Made by a program: the position numbers and the translations under genes. A stretch of 64,000 nucleotides of DNA, taken from Epiperipatus broadwayi (Eukaryota; Onychophora; Udeonychophora; Euonychophora; Peripatidae). The stretch is from contig JAQFVV010000352.1 in assembly GCA_028023455.1 (NCBI GenBank), positions 124,001 through 188,000 on the forward strand, in the 5' to 3' direction. The notes under the pieces are model-generated. The model did not search any database and was not told the origin of the DNA. It worked only from the letters and a program-made list of their open reading frames with translations. This document shows positions 60,333 through 64,000 of this stretch, piece by piece. Numbering within the stretch: the stretch's first letter is position 1; each line of letters starts with the position of its first letter.

Positions 60333-63057
60333 TGAAGCAGTTGGATCTGAGTATATCCTAGCTTCATGACATCGAGCCATAAGCCCACTTCAAACCCTAT
60401 TACTAACATTAAATTTCCGATGCAATGGGGTTTATACTATCGATCCATGCTAAGTTTCTTAAAGAAAAACTACTTTATAAATGTGTATTAAAATTAATTA
60501 GTTTAAGGTTTAAATTAATCGAAGCTATTAATAAATTCATGATAAAATTGTTCATGAATTTATATATATTATAACTGCGTGGATTGTGCATATATATTTA
60601 TAAATATTTAAAAAAACTACATAATTTTTAGAAAGTTTTATTGCATCGGGAATGTTTGATTATACTTTCAAATAATTTGTTAAAATTTTAGTGACTAAAA
60701 GCTACATTCTTTCGATAAGCTTTCAGTTTTTCCCTTTCCAAAAACAATGGGTAAAGTTTTATTAATTAGAAAAAAAAGATAAGGCTTTCCTATTTAAAAT
60801 CGTTTTTAGATTTATAAATTTATTTTCTAATTAAAAAATGAATTCAGAGTTAATGAGTTTGAAAGTCTTATTGTAGGAATGTATCTAAAATCAATTAGTA
60901 AAAACTTGTAACATTGAAAATGAAAGAAGTGCTAGCCCGAAGGCATCATATACTGTATAAATAGCTCTGAAAAGTTTAAAGAAGGAAGAAGCCATCTTTG
61001 TTGTAGAGAAGTGCCATTAAATTCTGTGCATTTTAAAATCATGAATTCAAATAGTGTTTCTATCATGGTGAGGAACTAAAACTTCAGGAATCTGACTACG
61101 GTTCCTGAAGTCCCTGAAAATCTTCAGTTAAGCTACTAAATCCTTTCCGAACCAATCATGCTTCCAAAATCATTACAAATCAATCAAAATGCTGTTCATG
61201 TAATATCAAATGAATGCCTACATTTTACCAACCCGGAAGTGTAAACTAAGGAACCAGCCCCGGAAGAAATGGTAATATATTTCCATAATGAGCCGTAACT
61301 TTCTGGCCAGTTTCGAACTTTACTTTACACTCCCTTTAAAAGCTTTTTTCATTCTTTAATGTAAATCTGTACAAAACTTTCTTTTATTTATGCTTTTTAA
61401 ATTCATAGTAATTCTCTCAACCTCTAGTCTTTAAATTAAACTTTCCTTTCTCACTATGGTGGTTCATTTACTATATTATATATAGTTATTGTGTGATTTA
61501 TGAATGCCATTTATTTTTAATTATATGCCAACAATCCTTCAACTCAATGAGCTCCTTTGTTCCATTTGCTTTGTGCAAATAATATAATATTAATTGTGAT
61601 AGTAATTTTCACCCATTAGAACTAGATTTATACAGTTTTATCAATCATTGAGTTGAAATAAATTATTAAATGTTTTTTATTTTTATAATTGGCTTATAAT
61701 AAATTATTAGCTCCATTTCTAATCTATGCCCCAGCTATTTTCTCATGTTCACCAATAGTTAGTTATTCATATATAATATTAAAAAGTTTTTGCAAAAGGG
61801 TAGATAAAGAAATGAACTAAATATATTCTAATTCAAATTTCTGCTACTTTCTATTAAGATTCAGGGAGATCACAGTGTTTGGGTCATAATTAAAATAATT
61901 TTATAAATGCTTTAAAATAATTTTAGTTAAAAGCTCATTTGATTTTGATTAATTTGATCAAGTCATCACATAGAGCATTCTATAATAATTTGGGTTTTAT
62001 TATTCAAATGGTGACTATCAAGTCATCATCTTCAAATGTTGCTGATGTAGGGCAATCTTTCACTCCATAGACTCATCGGTGGTAATATTACTGTTATTTT
62101 AAATTATAGAGGAAGAAAGCACTTCCTCCCCTGCTTATATTATATTCGGAACACCAAAAGATCATAGTTAAACTCAGCCTGGCTTTTCCCCATGATCCAC
62201 GTCTCTTAAAAAGGCAGTAAGACTTGTACAATACAAGCCACCATACTAGTTAAACCACTGACAAGTGATTATCTTTCCTGTTCATTTTATAGCTCATAAT
62301 TCATCAGCACCATTACCTCTCTGTTTCAGTAAAGCCTGCACTTATGCTCATAATTTGTGATGAAGTGATTTCAATTAAAGTCGAATAAATTCTCAGTTAT
62401 CTCAAATTAAACAAGTTTTCTAATAAAGGTTAAAGTTATGCCCTAATACATATCTTGCTTTTCATGAATGGATTTGTGAATGTGAAAATAAATCTCACAT
62501 TCTTCTGTATAAAATAAGAATCATAATTTCTTTCACCATTGAATACCTTTATCTGCATTTATTTTCTAGTTGAGGGCATAGACAGATAGAATTTCATAAT
62601 ATTGCATAATACTCATGGGTATATAATAGGAACTGCCATTCTTATTATAATTATAAATTATGTTTAAGGCTAGAGGTAATCAATATAATCATCGTTTAAA
62701 ATTGAACAAAACTATTACTAGTATTATTAAATATTTTATTAACACACGTGGTTTCTTAAGTCTTTTATTCAATAATTATTTAATGTTAAGCCTTGCTGTC
62801 TGTGTGGGAAACCCAAACATATACATATGATTCAATTTAAAATTATCTTTAGTTAATTCATTATCTAATATTAGTGTCAGTTCCAGGGTCTCTAATCATC
62901 ATCAACCATTGAGCTAGTTCCTTGGCACATAGCACTGTGCTGGTGATTTAGATCATCCTTTGATCTGAGCTGGTGAGTAGGGTTTGAATTCAGTTTGGTT
63001 CGGCTGAGTTTGGATACGACTTGCAGTTTAGGTGGTGGATGTTTCTTGGCTGGTACA
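60333..63057 (+). mobile_element. Element 3, 3' LTR
   Basis: Starts TGAAGCAGTTGGATC and ends TTGGCTGGTACA, followed by (TA)n. It is a full-length partner of 52344-55028. Its final ~200 bases also match the fragment at 46-292. Confidence 0.85.
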
Positions 63058-63080
63058 ATATATATATATATATATATATA
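63058..63080. repeat. (TA)n microsatellite
   Basis: Short TA run after the element 3 3' LTR. Confidence 0.9.
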
Positions 63081-63279
63081 ACACCAAAACTGTCTAACAC
63101 TATACTAGCAAAAAATAAAAATGCAAAACCATAAAACAATACAGTACTAGATTAAATTCAAAATTTTACCAAAATCCTTACACAACCATGGTTTCATCTA
63201 CTACAAATAGACCTTCTCAAGTGAAAATCAACCTAAAGGAAAACATATATATATACAAACAAACAAACCTTCTCATAAT

Positions 63280-63540
63280 TCATTTCAAACTCCACCTTCC
63301 CTTAATATCAAAAGAAGTCTTCATAAGATTGATAGCCTCAGAATCAAGGAGTTTTATCATCAAAGTCTCCTTTATTCTTTTTTTTAACTCATTCTTTTCA
63401 TAAAAAATAACCGAAGCATTGTCAAACAATATTCTATTGCCTGTATTCAATTCATGAATATATAAAGCTGAGTTAAGATACCTATGTTTAACTCTACTTA
63501 TATGAACCTTAACCCTTTCCTTAAAAGTAGGTCTATTCCT
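63280..63540 (-). pseudogene. Penelope GIY-YIG endonuclease, left-arm copy
   Basis: Minus-strand frame with RPTFKERVKVHISRVKHR, NSALYIHELNTGNRILFD and a stop after GRWSLK. It lacks the N-terminal GIY and zinc-finger cysteine part: upstream of RNRPTFKER the frame runs through the spacer into the opposite arm. Compared with the right arm it has SEA inserted (LLDSEAINL against LLEAINL) and N for H in the TGH motif. Not functional as it stands. Confidence 0.7.
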
Positions 63541-63843
63541 GGTATTGTTTATAAAATTCCATGTAGTTGTGGTAAATTTTAGGTAGGCCAGAGTAAATTT
63601 AGTCTTAAGGAAAGGGTTAAGGTTCATATAAGTAGAGTTAAACATAGGTATCTTAACTCAGCTTTATATATTCATGAATTGAATACAGGTCATAGAATAT
63701 TGTTTGACAATGCTTCGGTTATTTTTTATGAAAAGAATGAGTTAAAAAGAAGAATAAAGGAGACTTTGATGATAAAACTCCTTGAGGCTATCAATCTTAT
63801 GAAGACTTCTTTTGATATTAAGGGAAGGTGGAGTTTGAAATGA
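63541..63843 (+). pseudogene. Penelope GIY-YIG endonuclease, right-arm copy
   Basis: A continuous frame of 100 codons plus stop begins GIVYKIPCSCGKF-stop-VGQ, i.e. the GIY half, a C-x-C, and the YIG/YVG half with the Tyr codon replaced by TAG. It goes on with SLKERVKVH, SALYIHELNTGHRILFDNAS and RRIKETLMIKLLEAINL. The CxC...H...H arrangement with GIY-YIG is the hallmark of the endonuclease in EN(+) Penelope-like retroelements, which nicks target DNA to prime reverse transcription. The RT domain, expected upstream, is missing, so this is a 5'-truncated copy. The single TAG is the only lesion seen in this segment. Confidence 0.8.
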
Positions 63844-64000
63844 ATTATGGGAAGGTTTGTTTGTTTGTATATATATATGTTTTCCTTTAGGTTGATTTTC
63901 ACTTGAGAAGGTCTATTTGTAGTAGATGAAACCATGGTTGTGTAAGGATTTTGGTAAAATTTTGAATTTAATCTAGTACTGTATTGTTTTATGGTTTTGC

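Larger units (their letters stand above)
52344..63057 (+). mobile_element. Element 3: full-length Ty3/gypsy LTR retrotransposon
   Basis: A 10.7 kb element with LTRs 52344-55028 and 60333-63057, a primer binding site at 55041, gag, protease, reverse transcriptase, RNase H and integrase remnants in the standard Ty3/gypsy order, and a polypurine tract at 60319. ATAT precedes the 5' LTR and follows the 3' LTR, compatible with a 4-bp target duplication inside (TA)n. All coding parts carry stops and frameshifts, so the copy is inactive. Confidence 0.9.
63123..64000. mobile_element. Palindromic Penelope-like element fragment
   Basis: Left arm 63123-63524 and right arm 63605-64000 are reverse complements with very few differences (a 6-base gap near 63340/63785 and a few substitutions) around an 80-base asymmetric spacer. 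The right arm reaches the window edge still matching, so the inverted repeat may be longer. Each arm encodes, reading outward, the GIY-YIG endonuclease C-terminus of a Penelope-like element and its downstream sequence. Confidence 0.85.

Overview
This window looks like nuclear DNA from an animal, probably an AT-rich, repeat-rich invertebrate. I infer this from very AT-rich sequence, many long (TA)n tracts, Ty3/gypsy-type LTR retrotransposons and a Penelope-like element carrying a GIY-YIG endonuclease. The species cannot be named from the sequence. There is no bacterial gene organisation, no CRISPR array, no rRNA or tRNA gene, and no intact host gene. Nearly everything recognisable is a transposable element, mostly old, broken and nested.

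Layout, left to right. (1) 1-5300: the tail of an LTR ends at 292, then an LTR of about 2.7 kb (family B, copy 1, 429-5259) is interrupted by a 2.2 kb insertion (2578-4798). That insertion holds exon-like pieces of a gene on the minus strand, weakly reminiscent of a DNA-methylase-like domain. A primer binding site follows at 5272. (2) 6231-20362: a minus-strand LTR retrotransposon (element 2) with LTRs at 18411-20362 (5') and 6231-8124 (3'). It has a long coiled-coil gag-like gene broken into three frames (18050 down to 15726) and an integrase C-terminus (14854-14651). A 5.9 kb element (8421-14292) is nested inside it. (3) 20.4-28.2 kb: mostly unassigned, with a short tandem repeat, a second coiled-coil gag-like remnant (22437-23990) followed by a polypurine tract and LTR start (24284), and one possible host exon (25221-25293). 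(4) 28214-30943: LTR family B copy 2. (5) 31016-38860: a complete LTR-to-LTR element (element 1) with LTRs of about 2.6 kb, a decayed gag, a trace of protease and no reverse transcriptase or integrase. (6) 39-45.7 kb: AT-rich DNA with one 75-bp-arm hairpin. (7) 45741-52262: the inverted counterpart of 8421-14292, carrying two extra insertions that are themselves inverted repeats. (8) 52344-63057: a full-length Ty3/gypsy element (element 3) with LTRs of about 2.7 kb and recognisable but disabled gag, protease, RT, RNase H and integrase. (9) 63123-64000: a large inverted repeat built from the 3' part of a Penelope-like element, running off the window.

Two themes recur. First, LTR ends of different families abut (TA)n directly (junctions at 292, 20362, 30943, 31016, 38860, 52344 and 63057, plus both ends of the 45.7-52.3 kb element). 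This fits integration into ATAT, as known for the Drosophila Ty3/gypsy elements 297 and 17.6. Second, inverted structures are unusually common: a 5.9/6.5 kb inverted pair 37 kb apart, a 243-bp-arm near-perfect palindrome with a 13-bp target duplication and an identifiable empty site, a foldback at 47.4 kb, a hairpin at 43.7 kb, the Penelope palindrome, and several (TA)n tracts with mirrored flanks. The palindromic insertions are the most unusual content of the window.
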